Shown piece by piece: positions 51,157 through 60,381 of a stretch of DNA of 64,000 nucleotides. Under the pieces are notes generated by a model, which worked only from the letters and a program-made list of their open reading frames with translations, was not told where the DNA came from and searched no databases. A program made the position numbers and the translations under genes. The stretch lies in the NCBI RefSeq assembly GCF_011764585.1, contig NZ_AP022853.1:310001-374000 (forward strand). The letters are read 5' to 3'. The stretch comes from Sulfurimicrobium lacus. Its GTDB lineage: Bacteria > Pseudomonadota > Gammaproteobacteria > Burkholderiales > Sulfuricellaceae. Every line of letters starts with the position of its first letter. Position 1 is the stretch's first letter.

Positions 51157-52278
51157 TTACATCTCTTCGATCGAGAACAGGCGCCGGTGCTCGCGGTGGG
51201 CATAGCGGTCGGTCATGCCGGCGATGTAGTCGGCGATGGTGCGCGCCTTGTCGGTCAAGGCTTTTTCCTGGTACTGCGGCGGCAGCAGGGCGGGCTTGTC
51301 GTGGAAGGCGGCGAACAGCTCGCGCACGATGCGGCGTGCCTTCCCGCTCATGCGTTCCACCTGGTAATGGCGGTAGAGGTGCTTGTGGAGGAACTGCTTA
51401 AGCTCGCGCTGCTCCTTCGCCACCGCCGGGCTGAACGCCATCAGGACCGGCGCGCGGCGCACGTCGTCGAGACTGGTCGGCGCCGCCGCCGCGATGTTTT
51501 CCGTGCTTTGCGCGATCAGGTCGAGCACCAGGGTGTTGATCATGCGCCGCACGATCTCGTGGATCAGGCGCCGTCCCGCGACGTCGGGGTGGCGTTCCCT
51601 GACCATGGCCAGATGGCGCGCGAACAGGCTGGTGTCGGCGAGTTGTTCGAGGGAGATCAGGCCGGAGCGCAGGCCGTCGTCGACGTCGTGGTTGTTGTAG
51701 GCGATTTCGTCCGCCAGGTTGGCTACCTGGGCTTCGAGCGAGGGGCGCTGGTCGTTGAGGAAACGCTCGCCGACCTCTCCCAGCGTCTTCGCGTTGGCCG
51801 GGGAGCAGTGCTTGAGGATGCCCTCGCGGGTCTCGAAGCACAGGTTCAGCCCGTCGAAATCGGCGTAGCGCTCTTCCAGCAGGTCCACCACGCGCAGCGA
51901 CTGCAGGTTGTGCTCGAAGCCGCCGTAATCCTTCATGCAGGCGTTGAGCTCGTCCTGTCCGGCGTGGCCGAACGGGGTGTGGCCCAGGTCGTGGGCGAGG
52001 GCGACCGCTTCCACCAGTACTTCGTTGAGCTGCAGGTTGCGCGCGATGGCGCGGCCGATCTGCGCCACTTCCAGGCTGTGGGTGAGGCGGGTGCGGAACA
52101 GGTCGCCTTCGTGATTGACGAACACCTGGGTCTTGTATTCCAGGCGGCGGAAGGCGGTGGAGTGGATGATGCGGTCGCGGTCGCGTTCGAAATCGCTGCG
52201 TCCCGGCGGCGTCGGCTCGGGATGGCGGCGGCCGCGGGTGCGCTGAGGGTGCGCAGCGTAGGGCGCGAGCTCCGTCAT
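51157..52278 (-). CDS. dgt: Deoxyguanosinetriphosphate triphosphohydrolase-like protein
   Basis: HD-domain dNTPase that splits dGTP (or other dNTPs) to nucleoside and triphosphate. The 373-aa protein shows [20 protein letters not shown], the HD motif [34 protein letters not shown], and a C-terminal [10 protein letters not shown]. The length fits the shorter Dgt-like class 2 proteins of betaproteobacteria rather than E. coli Dgt. In related bacteria dgt often follows aroK-aroB directly; here a diguanylate cyclase gene stands between them. Confidence 0.94.
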   Translation of the reverse strand: MTELAPYAAHPQRTRGRRHPEPTPPGRSDFERDRDRIIHSTAFRRLEYKTQVFVNHEGDLFRTRLTHSLEVAQIGRAIARNLQLNEVLVEAVALAHDLGHTPFGHAGQDELNACMKDYGGFEHNLQSLRVVDLLEERYADFDGLNLCFETREGILKHCSPANAKTLGEVGERFLNDQRPSLEAQVANLADEIAYNNHDVDDGLRSGLISLEQLADTSLFARHLAMVRERHPDVAGRRLIHEIVRRMINTLVLDLIAQSTENIAAAAPTSLDDVRRAPVLMAFSPAVAKEQRELKQFLHKHLYRHYQVERMSGKARRIVRELFAAFHDKPALLPPQYQEKALTDKARTIADYIAGMTDRYAHREHRRLFSIEEM

Positions 52279-52385
52279 AGGTGTACCTTTAAAATTCTGG
52301 TTCGATCAGTATCGGCGCCCGATCGGCATCGGCGCACCGGCTTGGACAGGGAGGATAGCATTATTGCCGTTCGGGGAGTAAGCGC

Positions 52386-53819
52386 TCAGGCAGCCATCCG
52401 GGTCTGGTCGCGTCCGGCGCGCTTGGCTTCGAGCAGGGCGCTGTCCGCCCGCGACAGCGCCATGTTTTCGGTCTCGTCGTTTTTCTTGTATTCGCTCAGG
52501 CCGCCGCTCCAACGCAGCTGATGCATGACGCCGCGGGTGAGTTCCAGTTCCTCGGGCAGGTTCTGGCGCAGGCGGCCGGCGAGCTCTTCGGCTTTTTTCA
52601 GGGGGGTGTTGGGGAATATCACGCAGAATTCGTCGCCCCCGAGGCGCGCGATGAAATCGCTGGAGCGCAACTGCTCCTTGAGCGCTTTGCCGAACTGCAC
52701 GATCAGCGCGTCGCCGGCGTCGTGCCCGAACGTGTCGTTCACCTGTTTGAAGTTGTCGATGTCGATGATGAGCAGGCTGTGCGTCCACCCCTCCGCCAGG
52801 GTTTTGAACAGCTCCTTCTGCTTGATGTCGAAGCTGCGGCGGTTGTTGACCTGGGAGAGGTGGTCGATGCTGGCGGATTCGTTCACCTGCTTGTTCTTCC
52901 CCAGCATGAGCTTGCCCAGGCGGTACATGAGCTCGAAGTTTTGCTCGAAATCCTTCAGCTGGAAGGTGTACGCCTTGCGCAGGCGGGAATGACGGATATC
53001 CGAGAAGAACAGCAGAAGCGAATCGATGTCGTTTTTCACCGCCTTGCGCAGGGCAAGATACAGCCCGGCCATGCCGAGCGCCAGGAACAGGGAGGACAGC
53101 GCCCATGCCGCGAGATGGGTCTGCACCGGGGAAGTCACCGGTTTGGCCGGGGCACGCCATACCACCAGCCTCCAGGCGGTTCCCTGCAGGTCGGTCAGTT
53201 CCTGGAATGCGCTGGTCTTCAGCCGCGCATCGCCGCGCTGCATCAGGACGTTGTAGGGGCCGTTGCTGTTGGCTTGCTGCAGCTCGGCGTAGGCATCCTG
53301 TAGCTGAAGCGATTCGAACATGCTGCGCAGTTCGGCGCTCCCCTTGCTGATCACGACGAAGCCGAGTATTGCCGGGTTTTCCATATCCATGACGGGCTCT
53401 GCGATGGCCAGCGCGGGATTGCTTCCGGAGCCTTGCGGCATATCCGCATACACCACCGAAAGCGGCTGCGTGAAAGCGTTTCCACCGGCTTTTCCGTTCG
53501 GCAGCGTCCGCTGAATACGGGCGTCCGGGAACAGCGTGTGGATATTGCCGACCTGCGCAAGCCGTTCGCGTTCCGAGCCGCTTTTGAGCGAGTTGATCGT
53601 CTGGGGAGATTGCGCGATGCGCGCAACGGTGGCGCGCATGTTGGCGGCCAATCCGCTAATGGCTGGAGCCAGGATGCGCTGGGCGCCAGATTGATCGGCT
53701 GATTGAACTTGCTTGGAGTGCGGCAGGGAGGACTGGTGCAGGTAATAAATGGTCGCACTGTTAATCGCTTCCAGCACGAGAAATGCGATCAAGCAGAAAT
53801 GCGCCAGGGACAGTTTCAT
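52386..53819 (-). CDS. Membrane diguanylate cyclase (GGDEF)
   Basis: Makes cyclic-di-GMP from GTP. The 477-aa protein has an N-terminal membrane helix (about residues 5-27), a periplasmic double-Cache-like sensor domain of about 200 residues, a second helix (about 236-256, LAAWALSSLFLALGMAGLYLA), a coiled linker, and a GGDEF domain: SIDHLSQVNNRRSFD, LIIDIDNFKQVNDTFGHDAGD and the catalytic loop IARLGGDEFCVIF. An inhibitory site RSSD lies exactly five residues before GGDEF, so product inhibition is expected. Together with the HD-GYP protein at 18396-19838 it makes the window's opposing c-di-GMP pair, though they are far apart. Confidence 0.94.
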   Translation of the reverse strand: MKLSLAHFCLIAFLVLEAINSATIYYLHQSSLPHSKQVQSADQSGAQRILAPAISGLAANMRATVARIAQSPQTINSLKSGSERERLAQVGNIHTLFPDARIQRTLPNGKAGGNAFTQPLSVVYADMPQGSGSNPALAIAEPVMDMENPAILGFVVISKGSAELRSMFESLQLQDAYAELQQANSNGPYNVLMQRGDARLKTSAFQELTDLQGTAWRLVVWRAPAKPVTSPVQTHLAAWALSSLFLALGMAGLYLALRKAVKNDIDSLLLFFSDIRHSRLRKAYTFQLKDFEQNFELMYRLGKLMLGKNKQVNESASIDHLSQVNNRRSFDIKQKELFKTLAEGWTHSLLIIDIDNFKQVNDTFGHDAGDALIVQFGKALKEQLRSSDFIARLGGDEFCVIFPNTPLKKAEELAGRLRQNLPEELELTRGVMHQLRWSGGLSEYKKNDETENMALSRADSALLEAKRAGRDQTRMAA

Positions 53820-54108
53820 TTGGTTAAAGGCTTCCGTTCTGTCCAGACGCTGTCATAAATGATTTTATTCCGCTGACTTAACGCAACAAAAGAGACGAGG
53901 AAAATGGCGAGGAATGTTTTTTGGTATCAACGTCATATGCGATTCAAGTATAACTTAATTTTTTCAGATGGCCAGCGCCTTGGGGGCAAAATCCGGGGGG
54001 CGGAAATTGAAGGACAGATGAAATTGAGTTCGGGATTGGGTTATGGCGGGAGCCAAATCGAGGAGGAGGCCCGATCCGATTGTATCGGTCCGGACTTCTC
54101 TCGATCCT

Positions 54109-55743
54109 TTATTGGCCCGGGCGGGCGTCAAGCAGGCTCACGAATCCCTGCAGTGTCTGCGCCAGCTTGTCAGCCTCGACGTCGGCCGTAACCAGCGCTT
54201 CTCCGATGGACTTCAGCAGCACGAAGCGGATTTTGCCCCCTTCGACTTTCTTGTCCAGGCCCATCGCATCCATGTAGCTTGCCACGCCCAGGTCGGGCGC
54301 CGTGTCTGGCAGGCCGGCGCGCTTGAACAGGGTACGGACGCGCGCGAGCGCGGCATCGTCCAGCCAGCCCTGGCGTCGCGACAGATCCGCCGCCAGCACC
54401 GTGCCGCCGGCCACGGCCTCGCCGTGCAGCCAGTTGCCGTAGCCCATGCCGGACTCGATGGCGTGGCCGAAGGTATGGCCGAGGTTGAGCAGGGCGCGTA
54501 CCCCGTCTTCGCGCTCGTCGGCCGCGACGATTTCGGCCTTGTTCTGGCAGGAGCGGTGGATGGCGTAGGCCAGGGCATCCTTGTCGCGTGCCAGCAGTTT
54601 GTCCATGTTCTGCTCCAGCCACTCGAAAAACGGCAGGTCGCGGATCAGGCCGTACTTGATTACTTCCGCGAGGCCGGCGGACAGCTCGCGCGCCGGCAGG
54701 GTGTCGAGGGTGGCGGTGTCGGCCAGCACCACTTGCGGCTGGTAGAACGCGCCGATCATGTTCTTGCCGAGCGGGTGGTTGATGCCGGTCTTGCCGCCGA
54801 CGGAGGAGTCCACCTGGGCCAGCAGCGTGGTCGGCACCTGGATGAAAGGCACGCCGCGCAGATAAGTGGCCGCGGCATAGCCGGTCAGGTCGCCGATCAC
54901 GCCGCCGCCCAGGGCGATCAGCGTGGTCTTGCGCTCGCAGCGGTTCTGCAGCAGGGCGTCGTAGATCAGGTTGAGGGTGTCGGCGGTTTTGTAAACCTCG
55001 CCGTCCGGCAAAATGACGGGCAGCACGCTGACGCCCTGCTGTTCCAGGGTATGCGTCAGTTTTGCGAGGTAGAGCGGCGCCACGGTGGTGTTGGTGACGA
55101 TGGCTACGCGCTTTTGTGCCAGGTGCGGCACCATCAGATCGGCCTGTTCCAGCAGATTGGCGCCGATATGGATGGGATAGGCGCGGTCGCCCAGTTCAAC
55201 GGTCAGGGTTTGCATGTTCGTGGCTTGTCCATCCTTGAGTTTCTGTTCCAGGCGGCGTACCAGGTAGTGAATGTTCTGGTCGCCCGTGTCCATGATCACG
55301 TCTGCGAGCTCGCGGTAAATCGGGTCGCGCTGGGCGAACAGCTCGCGCAGCTTTGCGTGCGGGTCGGCGGTCTGCAGCAACGGGCGGTTCTTGTCGTGGC
55401 GGGTGCGGTGCCACAGGTCCGAAATTTGCGCCCGCAGGTATACGATCGCGCCGCTGCGTTTCATGTTCTTGCGGTTCTCTTCGCGCAAAACCGCGCCTCC
55501 GCCGGTGGCGAGCACGACATTGTCCATCTGGCACAGTTGTGCCAGGACGGCTGTTTCGCGCGCCCTGAACCCTTCCTCGCCTTCCAGTTCGAAGATGACC
55601 GGGATCTTTACCCCGGTGCGGCGTTCGATCTCGTGGTCGGAATCGATGAAGCGCATGCCGAGGTGCCGGGCCAGCATCTTGCCGACCGTGGTTTTGCCTG
55701 CGCCCATGAGGCCGATGAGAATGATTTTGTTGGGGAATGACAT
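54109..55743 (-). CDS. aroKB: Fused shikimate kinase / 3-dehydroquinate synthase
   Basis: One 544-aa frame carries two shikimate-pathway enzymes. Residues 1-176 are AroK: P-loop [35 protein letters not shown] and the lid region [13 protein letters not shown]. Residues 177-544 are Aro[52 protein letters not shown] and [11 protein letters not shown]. They are usually separate adjacent genes; here there is no stop between them. An internal ATG at 55215 with only a weak, distant AAGGA could still allow separate AroB synthesis. Such AroKB fusions are known in some betaproteobacteria. Confidence 0.95.
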   Translation of the reverse strand: MSFPNKIILIGLMGAGKTTVGKMLARHLGMRFIDSDHEIERRTGVKIPVIFELEGEEGFRARETAVLAQLCQMDNVVLATGGGAVLREENRKNMKRSGAIVYLRAQISDLWHRTRHDKNRPLLQTADPHAKLRELFAQRDPIYRELADVIMDTGDQNIHYLVRRLEQKLKDGQATNMQTLTVELGDRAYPIHIGANLLEQADLMVPHLAQKRVAIVTNTTVAPLYLAKLTHTLEQQGVSVLPVILPDGEVYKTADTLNLIYDALLQNRCERKTTLIALGGGVIGDLTGYAAATYLRGVPFIQVPTTLLAQVDSSVGGKTGINHPLGKNMIGAFYQPQVVLADTATLDTLPARELSAGLAEVIKYGLIRDLPFFEWLEQNMDKLLARDKDALAYAIHRSCQNKAEIVAADEREDGVRALLNLGHTFGHAIESGMGYGNWLHGEAVAGGTVLAADLSRRQGWLDDAALARVRTLFKRAGLPDTAPDLGVASYMDAMGLDKKVEGGKIRFVLLKSIGEALVTADVEADKLAQTLQGFVSLLDARPGQ

Positions 55744-55819
55744 GGGCCGTAATGATAACGGCTAGAGGGGGGTTTAGCCAGAAATGCGGGGCATAATCCG
55801 GCGCAGACCATGAGGCGCG

Positions 55820-56026
55820 TTACGGTTCATCCTCGTAGTCGTTGCTCATGTCGATACCCATTTCCTTGCCCACCTCCACCCAGTAAGGCTCGGCTTCGCA
55901 TGAGCAGCAATCGCACCAGACGGCAATCCCCTCGTGCATGTTGGCGCGTTTTTTTCTGGGCCTGGGTGGTTCGTCTGGCTTTGCGTCCGGGCTGGGTAAG
56001 GTGGAATCTGAGCGAGAGTCGTCCAT
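55820..56026 (-). CDS. Small Cys-rich acidic protein
   Basis: 68-aa protein of unknown function with a good ribosome-binding site (GGAGG nine bases before the ATG at 56026). The N-terminal half is Pro/Asp/Ser-rich and basic (PPRPRKKRANMHE). The C-terminal half has a tight cysteine group WCDCCSCEAEPYW at about residues 37-49 that could bind metal, and an acidic end. It stands between ftsZ and aroKB on the same strand, downstream of the ftsZ terminator. No signal peptide. I do not recognise the family; the start signal and composition make a real gene likely. Confidence 0.6.
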   Translation of the reverse strand: MDDSRSDSTLPSPDAKPDEPPRPRKKRANMHEGIAVWCDCCSCEAEPYWVEVGKEMGIDMSNDYEDEP

Positions 56027-56136
56027 GATTAGCGTCCTCCGAATTAAGTTTTACGGCGTCGATAGTTTGTCGCCGCATTTTTAAGACCTGTTCGGAGCTT
56101 GAACGTTTCGTCGAACCGCCAGCCAAGGGCGTAAAA

Positions 56137-56158
56137 AAACCGGCCTTGCGGCCGGTTT
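56137..56158 (-). terminator. Terminator after ftsZ
   Basis: CCGGCC (56140-56145) and GGCCGG (56150-56155) pair around TTGC, extended by AAA/TTT. On the minus strand a T-run of seven follows. It lies 30 bp after the ftsZ stop. Confidence 0.88.
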
Positions 56159-56187
56159 CGGGTCTGGAGTAACGCAGAAGGACTGAA

Positions 56188-57339
56188 TCAGTCCGCCTGT
56201 TTGCGCAGGAAAGCCGGGATGTCGAGGAAATCGACGCCGGACTGCTTCATCGCTTCGAGCTGCGCGCCGCGCTCTCTTCTGCGCATCACCGCGGGTTGCT
56301 CGAGGGCTTCGTAATCAACGGCCATGGGCGCGTTGTCGGTGCCGTTGCGCACCACCAGTTGCGGCTTGGGCTGCTGGCGGGAAATTGCGCCGCCGAGACC
56401 GGTGGCGACCATGGTGACGCGCAGGGCGTCGCCCATGTTCTCGTCGATGACGGTTCCGACGATCACGGTGGCATCTTCGGCGGTGAACTCCTTGATGGTT
56501 TCCATGACCTCGTAGTATTCCTTCATCTTGAGGGACATGCTGGCGGTGATGTTGACCAGCACGCCGCGTGCACCGGCGAGGTCGACGTCTTCCAGCAGCG
56601 GGCTGGCTACTGCGCGTTCCGCGGCGATGCGGGCGCGGTCAACGCCGGAGGCGGTGGCGGAACCCATCATGGCCATGCCGTTTTCCGACATGACGGTTTT
56701 CACGTCGGCGAAGTCGACGTTGACCAGGCCGGGGCAGTTGATCACTTCGGCGATGCCGGAGACAGCGCCGTGCAATACGTCGTTGGCGGCCTTGAAGGCG
56801 TCCTGGAAGCTGACGTCGTCGCCTAGCACCTGCATCAGTTTGTCGTTCGGCACCACGATCAGGGAATCGACGTGCAGCGCCAGGGTTTCCATGCCCAGCT
56901 GCGCCACCTTGGAGCGCTTGCCTTCGAAGGCGAAGGGCTTGGTCACCACCGCCACGGTCAGAATGCCCAGTTCCTTGGCCACTTCGGCCACGATCGGGGC
57001 TGCGCCGGTGCCGGTGCCGCCGCCCATGCCGGCGGTGATGAACAGCATGTTGGCACCCTGGATCATTTCGGCGATGCGCTCGCGGTCTTCCATCGCGGAA
57101 GCGCGACCGATTTCCGGGTTGGCGCCTGCGCCCAGGCCCTTGGTGATGTGCGCGCCCAGCTGGAGCTGGGTTCTGGCCTGGCTGCGTTTTAGCGCCTGGG
57201 CGTCGGTGTTGGCGCAGATGAACTCCACGCCTTCCAGCCCGCTCACGATCATGTGATCCACTGCGTTGCCGCCGCAGCCGCCCACGCCGATTACCTTGAT
57301 CACTGCTTCCTGCATTGGTGCTTCCATGATTTCAAACAT
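56188..57339 (-). CDS. ftsZ: Cell division protein FtsZ (tubulin homologue)
   Basis: GTPase that forms the division ring. The 383-aa protein has IKVIGVGGCGGNAVDHM, the tubulin signature GGGTGTGAAP (about residue 106), NVDFADVKTVMSENGMAMMG, and the T7-type region VNITASMSLKMKEYYEV. It ends in the conserved C-terminal peptide DFLDIPAFLRKQ that binds FtsA/ZipA. The ATG at 57339 is followed by a second possible start MQEAVIKVIG eight codons later. It is the last gene of the dcw cluster here, separated from ftsA by a 154-bp spacer with an inverted repeat. Confidence 0.98.
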   Translation of the reverse strand: MFEIMEAPMQEAVIKVIGVGGCGGNAVDHMIVSGLEGVEFICANTDAQALKRSQARTQLQLGAHITKGLGAGANPEIGRASAMEDRERIAEMIQGANMLFITAGMGGGTGTGAAPIVAEVAKELGILTVAVVTKPFAFEGKRSKVAQLGMETLALHVDSLIVVPNDKLMQVLGDDVSFQDAFKAANDVLHGAVSGIAEVINCPGLVNVDFADVKTVMSENGMAMMGSATASGVDRARIAAERAVASPLLEDVDLAGARGVLVNITASMSLKMKEYYEVMETIKEFTAEDATVIVGTVIDENMGDALRVTMVATGLGGAISRQQPKPQLVVRNGTDNAPMAVDYEALEQPAVMRRRERGAQLEAMKQSGVDFLDIPAFLRKQAD

Positions 57340-57418
57340 CGCGCTATCTCCTTAATTTGCTGTTATCCAGACCAGACCTAAAACTTAAAACCAAATCGTT
57401 AAAAAATTGCTCCTATAG

Positions 57419-57486
57419 TCATTGCGAGGAACATCGTGACGAAGCAATCTGAAAATTCGAGATTGCTTCGCTGCGCTCGCAATGAC
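57419..57486. repeat. GTCATTGCGAG-type inverted repeat between ftsA and ftsZ
   Basis: GTCATTGCGAG at 57419-57429 is mirrored by CTCGCAATGAC at 57476-57486, with inner arms ACGAAGCAATCT and AGATTGCTTCG. This is a repeat type seen between genes in many bacteria. In the ftsA-ftsZ mRNA it would form a long hairpin that could lower read-through or mark a processing site. Confidence 0.85.
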
Positions 57487-57493
57487 GGCACTG

Positions 57494-58732
57494 CTAAAAA
57501 TTTCCTTGAAACCAGCTCTTCATCTTGTCGAAAACCTGTTGCAGCGAATTGCTCCCCAAAGTGGCGATCTGATGCCGCTGATGCTGTTCCTGGGCGGACA
57601 TCAACAGTCCCAGCCCGGTGGCGAAGCGCGGATTGCGCACCACTTCCGTCAGGCCGCCGCTGTATTGCGGCACGCCGAGCCGCACCGGCATGTGGAACAC
57701 TTCCTCGCCCAGTTCCACCATGCCCTGCATCACCGCGCTGCCGCCGGTGATGACGATGCCCGAGGACATCAGGTCTTCGAAGCCGCTGCGGCGCAGTTCC
57801 GCCTGCACCAGCGAATACAGTTCTTCCACGCGCGGCTCGATCACTTCCGCCAGCGTCTGGCGCGACAGCTGGCGCGTTTCGCGTTCGCCCACGCCCGGCA
57901 CTTCCACCATTTCGCTCGCGTCGGCCAGCTGGCGCAGGGCGCAGCCGTAGGTGCGCTTGATGTCTTCCGCTTCCTTGGTGGGAGTGCGCAGCGCCATGGC
58001 GATGTCGTTGGTGATCTGGTCGCCGGCGATGGGGATCACCGCGGTGTGGCGGATGGCGCCGTCGGTGAACACCGCGATGTCGGTGGTGCCGCCGCCGATG
58101 TCCACCAGGCACACGCCGAGGTCTTTTTCGTCGTCCGCCAGCACCGCCATGCTCGACGCCAGCGGCTGCAGGATCAGGTCGCGCACTTCCAGGCCGCAGC
58201 GCTTGATGCACTTGATGATGTTTTGTGCCGCCGACACCGCGCCGGTGACGATATGCACCTTCACTTCGAGGCGGATGCCGCTCATGCCGAGCGGTTCGCG
58301 CACGTCTTCCTGGCCGTCGATGATGAATTCCTGGGTCAGGATGTGGAGGATCTGCTGGTCGGTCGGGATGTTCACCGCCTTGGCGGTCTCGATCACCCGG
58401 TCGACGTCCATCTGCGTCACTTCCTTGTCCTTGATCGCCACCATGCCGTGCGAGTTGAAGCTCTTGATGTGGCTGCCGGCGATGCCGGTATAGACCTCGC
58501 GGATCTTGCAGTCCGCCATCAGCTCGGCTTCTTCCAAAGCCCTTTGAATCGCGTTGACGGTCGACTCGATGTTCACCACCACGCCTTTTTTCAGCCCGCG
58601 CGACGGGTGCTGGCCGATGCCGATGATCTCCATCCGCCCGTCGGGCAGGATTTCCGCCACCATGGCGACGATTTTCGAGGTGCCGATATCCAGCCCGACG
58701 ATCAGTGTTTTCTGTTCCTTGATCCTGCTCAT
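57494..58732 (-). CDS. ftsA: Cell division protein FtsA (actin-like)
   Basis: Membrane-tethered actin homologue that anchors FtsZ. The 412-aa protein from ATG 58732 (GGGGAG upstream) begins MSRIKEQKTLIVGLDIGTSK with the phosphate-binding loop, has VCLVDIGGGTTDIAVF, GIVITGGSAVMQG and a C-terminal amphipathic helix VFDKMKSWFQGNF that binds the membrane. A longer frame starting at 58822 is not supported. It lies 10 bp after ftsQ. Confidence 0.97.
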   Translation of the reverse strand: MSRIKEQKTLIVGLDIGTSKIVAMVAEILPDGRMEIIGIGQHPSRGLKKGVVVNIESTVNAIQRALEEAELMADCKIREVYTGIAGSHIKSFNSHGMVAIKDKEVTQMDVDRVIETAKAVNIPTDQQILHILTQEFIIDGQEDVREPLGMSGIRLEVKVHIVTGAVSAAQNIIKCIKRCGLEVRDLILQPLASSMAVLADDEKDLGVCLVDIGGGTTDIAVFTDGAIRHTAVIPIAGDQITNDIAMALRTPTKEAEDIKRTYGCALRQLADASEMVEVPGVGERETRQLSRQTLAEVIEPRVEELYSLVQAELRRSGFEDLMSSGIVITGGSAVMQGMVELGEEVFHMPVRLGVPQYSGGLTEVVRNPRFATGLGLLMSAQEQHQRHQIATLGSNSLQQVFDKMKSWFQGNF

Positions 58733-58742
58733 TTCACTCCCC

Positions 58743-59468
58743 TTACGCACCTGCAGGTTTTGCTGCCGCAGCGCCGCCACCGAGGCGCACCGCGAAACCG
58801 TTGGGATAGCGCAGATCCACATAATTAACCGTCTGGTTCAGGCGACCCAGCGTGCGGTCGTAAACCCTGACGAATTTGTCCAGTCGCGCTTCCACTTTTT
58901 CTCTTCCCAGTTCCACCACCAGGCCGTCGTCCAGCTTGAGCTGCCAGGCGCGGCGCGGCGAAAGGCTGACCAGCACAGGCTGGCGCTTGATCGGCTCCAG
59001 TTGCTGCTTGAACAGCTGGTACTGGCTGGTCACCTCCACCACGCCGTCCGCAGGCCCGTTGAACACCGGCAATACCTGGTCGGACGCGGCTTCGAACAGC
59101 TCGCCGTGGGTGTTGACCAATGCCGCGTTGCCCCAGCGCGCCAGCACCTCATGCTCTTCCAGCGTCACTTCCAGCCGGTCCGGCCAGCGCCGCCGCACGT
59201 TCACGTTGCGCACCCAAGGCAGCTTCTCGAAGGTGCGGCGCGTCTTGTTCAGGTCCAGGGTGAAGAAGTTGCCCTTCAGCGCCCGGGTGACGATGAACTG
59301 CACCTGTTCGCGCGTCACATGCTTCAGCTCGCCGTTGACCTTCACTTCCCGCAGCGGAAACACCGGCAGGTGCACCACCAGGAACAGCACGGCGTAAAGC
59401 AGCAGAATCGCTGCAATCGCATACAGCAGATTCGCCAGCCACAGCATGAGGGCGGGCCTATCCCACAT
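58743..59468 (-). CDS. ftsQ: Cell division protein FtsQ
   Basis: Bitopic divisome protein linking early and late division proteins. 241 aa: a short cytoplasmic N-terminus, one membrane helix (about residues 8-33), a POTRA domain starting [21 protein letters not shown], and the FtsQ domain with [19 protein letters not shown] and [10 protein letters not shown]. The C-terminal tail is Ala/Gly-rich. It overlaps the end of ddlB by 11 bases. Confidence 0.95.
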   Translation of the reverse strand: MWDRPALMLWLANLLYAIAAILLLYAVLFLVVHLPVFPLREVKVNGELKHVTREQVQFIVTRALKGNFFTLDLNKTRRTFEKLPWVRNVNVRRRWPDRLEVTLEEHEVLARWGNAALVNTHGELFEAASDQVLPVFNGPADGVVEVTSQYQLFKQQLEPIKRQPVLVSLSPRRAWQLKLDDGLVVELGREKVEARLDKFVRVYDRTLGRLNQTVNYVDLRYPNGFAVRLGGGAAAAKPAGA

Positions 59469-60381
59469 GGGCCAGCTCCAGTACCTGCACCACCAGTTGC
59501 TCGAAACTGATCCCCGCGTGGCGCGCCGCCATCGGCACCAGGCTGTGGTCGGTCATGCCGGGCGAGGTGTTGAGTTCGAGCAGGTACGGCTTGCCGGCCT
59601 CGTCCACGAGGAAATCCACCCGTCCCCAGCCTTGGCCGCCGACCACCGCGAAGCCTTGCTGCGCGAGTTTCTGCATTTCTTCTTCCTGTGCCGCCGACAG
59701 GCCGCAGGGGATGAGGTATTTCGTGTCGTCGCGGAAATATTTGGCTTCGTAGTCGTAGAACTCGGTTGCTGGCACGATCCGTATCACGGGCAATGCCTTG
59801 CCGCCGAGCATGGCGGCGGTGTATTCGCCGCCGCCGATAAATTGCTCGGCGAGCACCAGCGAGTCGTGTTGCGCCGCCAACTCGTAGGCGGGGCGCAGCT
59901 CTGCCAGGGTCTTGACCTTGCTGATGCCGACGCTGGAGCCCTCGTTGGCCGGCTTGACGAACAGCGGCAGCCCCAAACGCTGTGCCACGGCGGCGAAATC
60001 GCTCTCCGCCGTGAGCAGTTCGAAGTCGGGAATCGGCAGTCCCGCCGCGCGCCACACCAGCTTGGTGCGCCACTTGTCCATGGCCAGGGCGGAAGCCAGC
60101 ACGCCGCTGCCGGTGTAGGGGATGTCCATCAGCTCGAGCGCGCCCTGCACCGTGCCGTCCTCGCCGAAGCGACCGTGCAGCGCGATGAACGCGCTGGCGT
60201 AGCCTTCTTCCTTGAGCTGGTGCAGATCGCGCTCGGCCGGGTCGAAAGCATGGGCGTCGACGCCGCTGGCGCGCAACGCGCGCAGCACCGCGGCACCGCT
60301 CTTGAGCGACACCTCGCGCTCGGCGGACTTGCCGCCGAACAGTACCGCTACCTTGCCGAAATCTTTTGCTGCCCTGCTCAT
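59458..60381 (-). CDS. ddlB: D-alanine-D-alanine ligase
   Basis: Joins two D-alanines for the peptidoglycan precursor. ATP-grasp enzyme of 307 aa from ATG 60381, which overlaps the murB stop by four bases; a longer frame into murB is rejected. It shows [65 protein letters not shown] and [17 protein letters not shown]. Its place between murB and ftsQ is the standard dcw order. Confidence 0.97.
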   Translation of the reverse strand: MSRAAKDFGKVAVLFGGKSAEREVSLKSGAAVLRALRASGVDAHAFDPAERDLHQLKEEGYASAFIALHGRFGEDGTVQGALELMDIPYTGSGVLASALAMDKWRTKLVWRAAGLPIPDFELLTAESDFAAVAQRLGLPLFVKPANEGSSVGISKVKTLAELRPAYELAAQHDSLVLAEQFIGGGEYTAAMLGGKALPVIRIVPATEFYDYEAKYFRDDTKYLIPCGLSAAQEEEMQKLAQQGFAVVGGQGWGRVDFLVDEAGKPYLLELNTSPGMTDHSLVPMAARHAGISFEQLVVQVLELAHVG

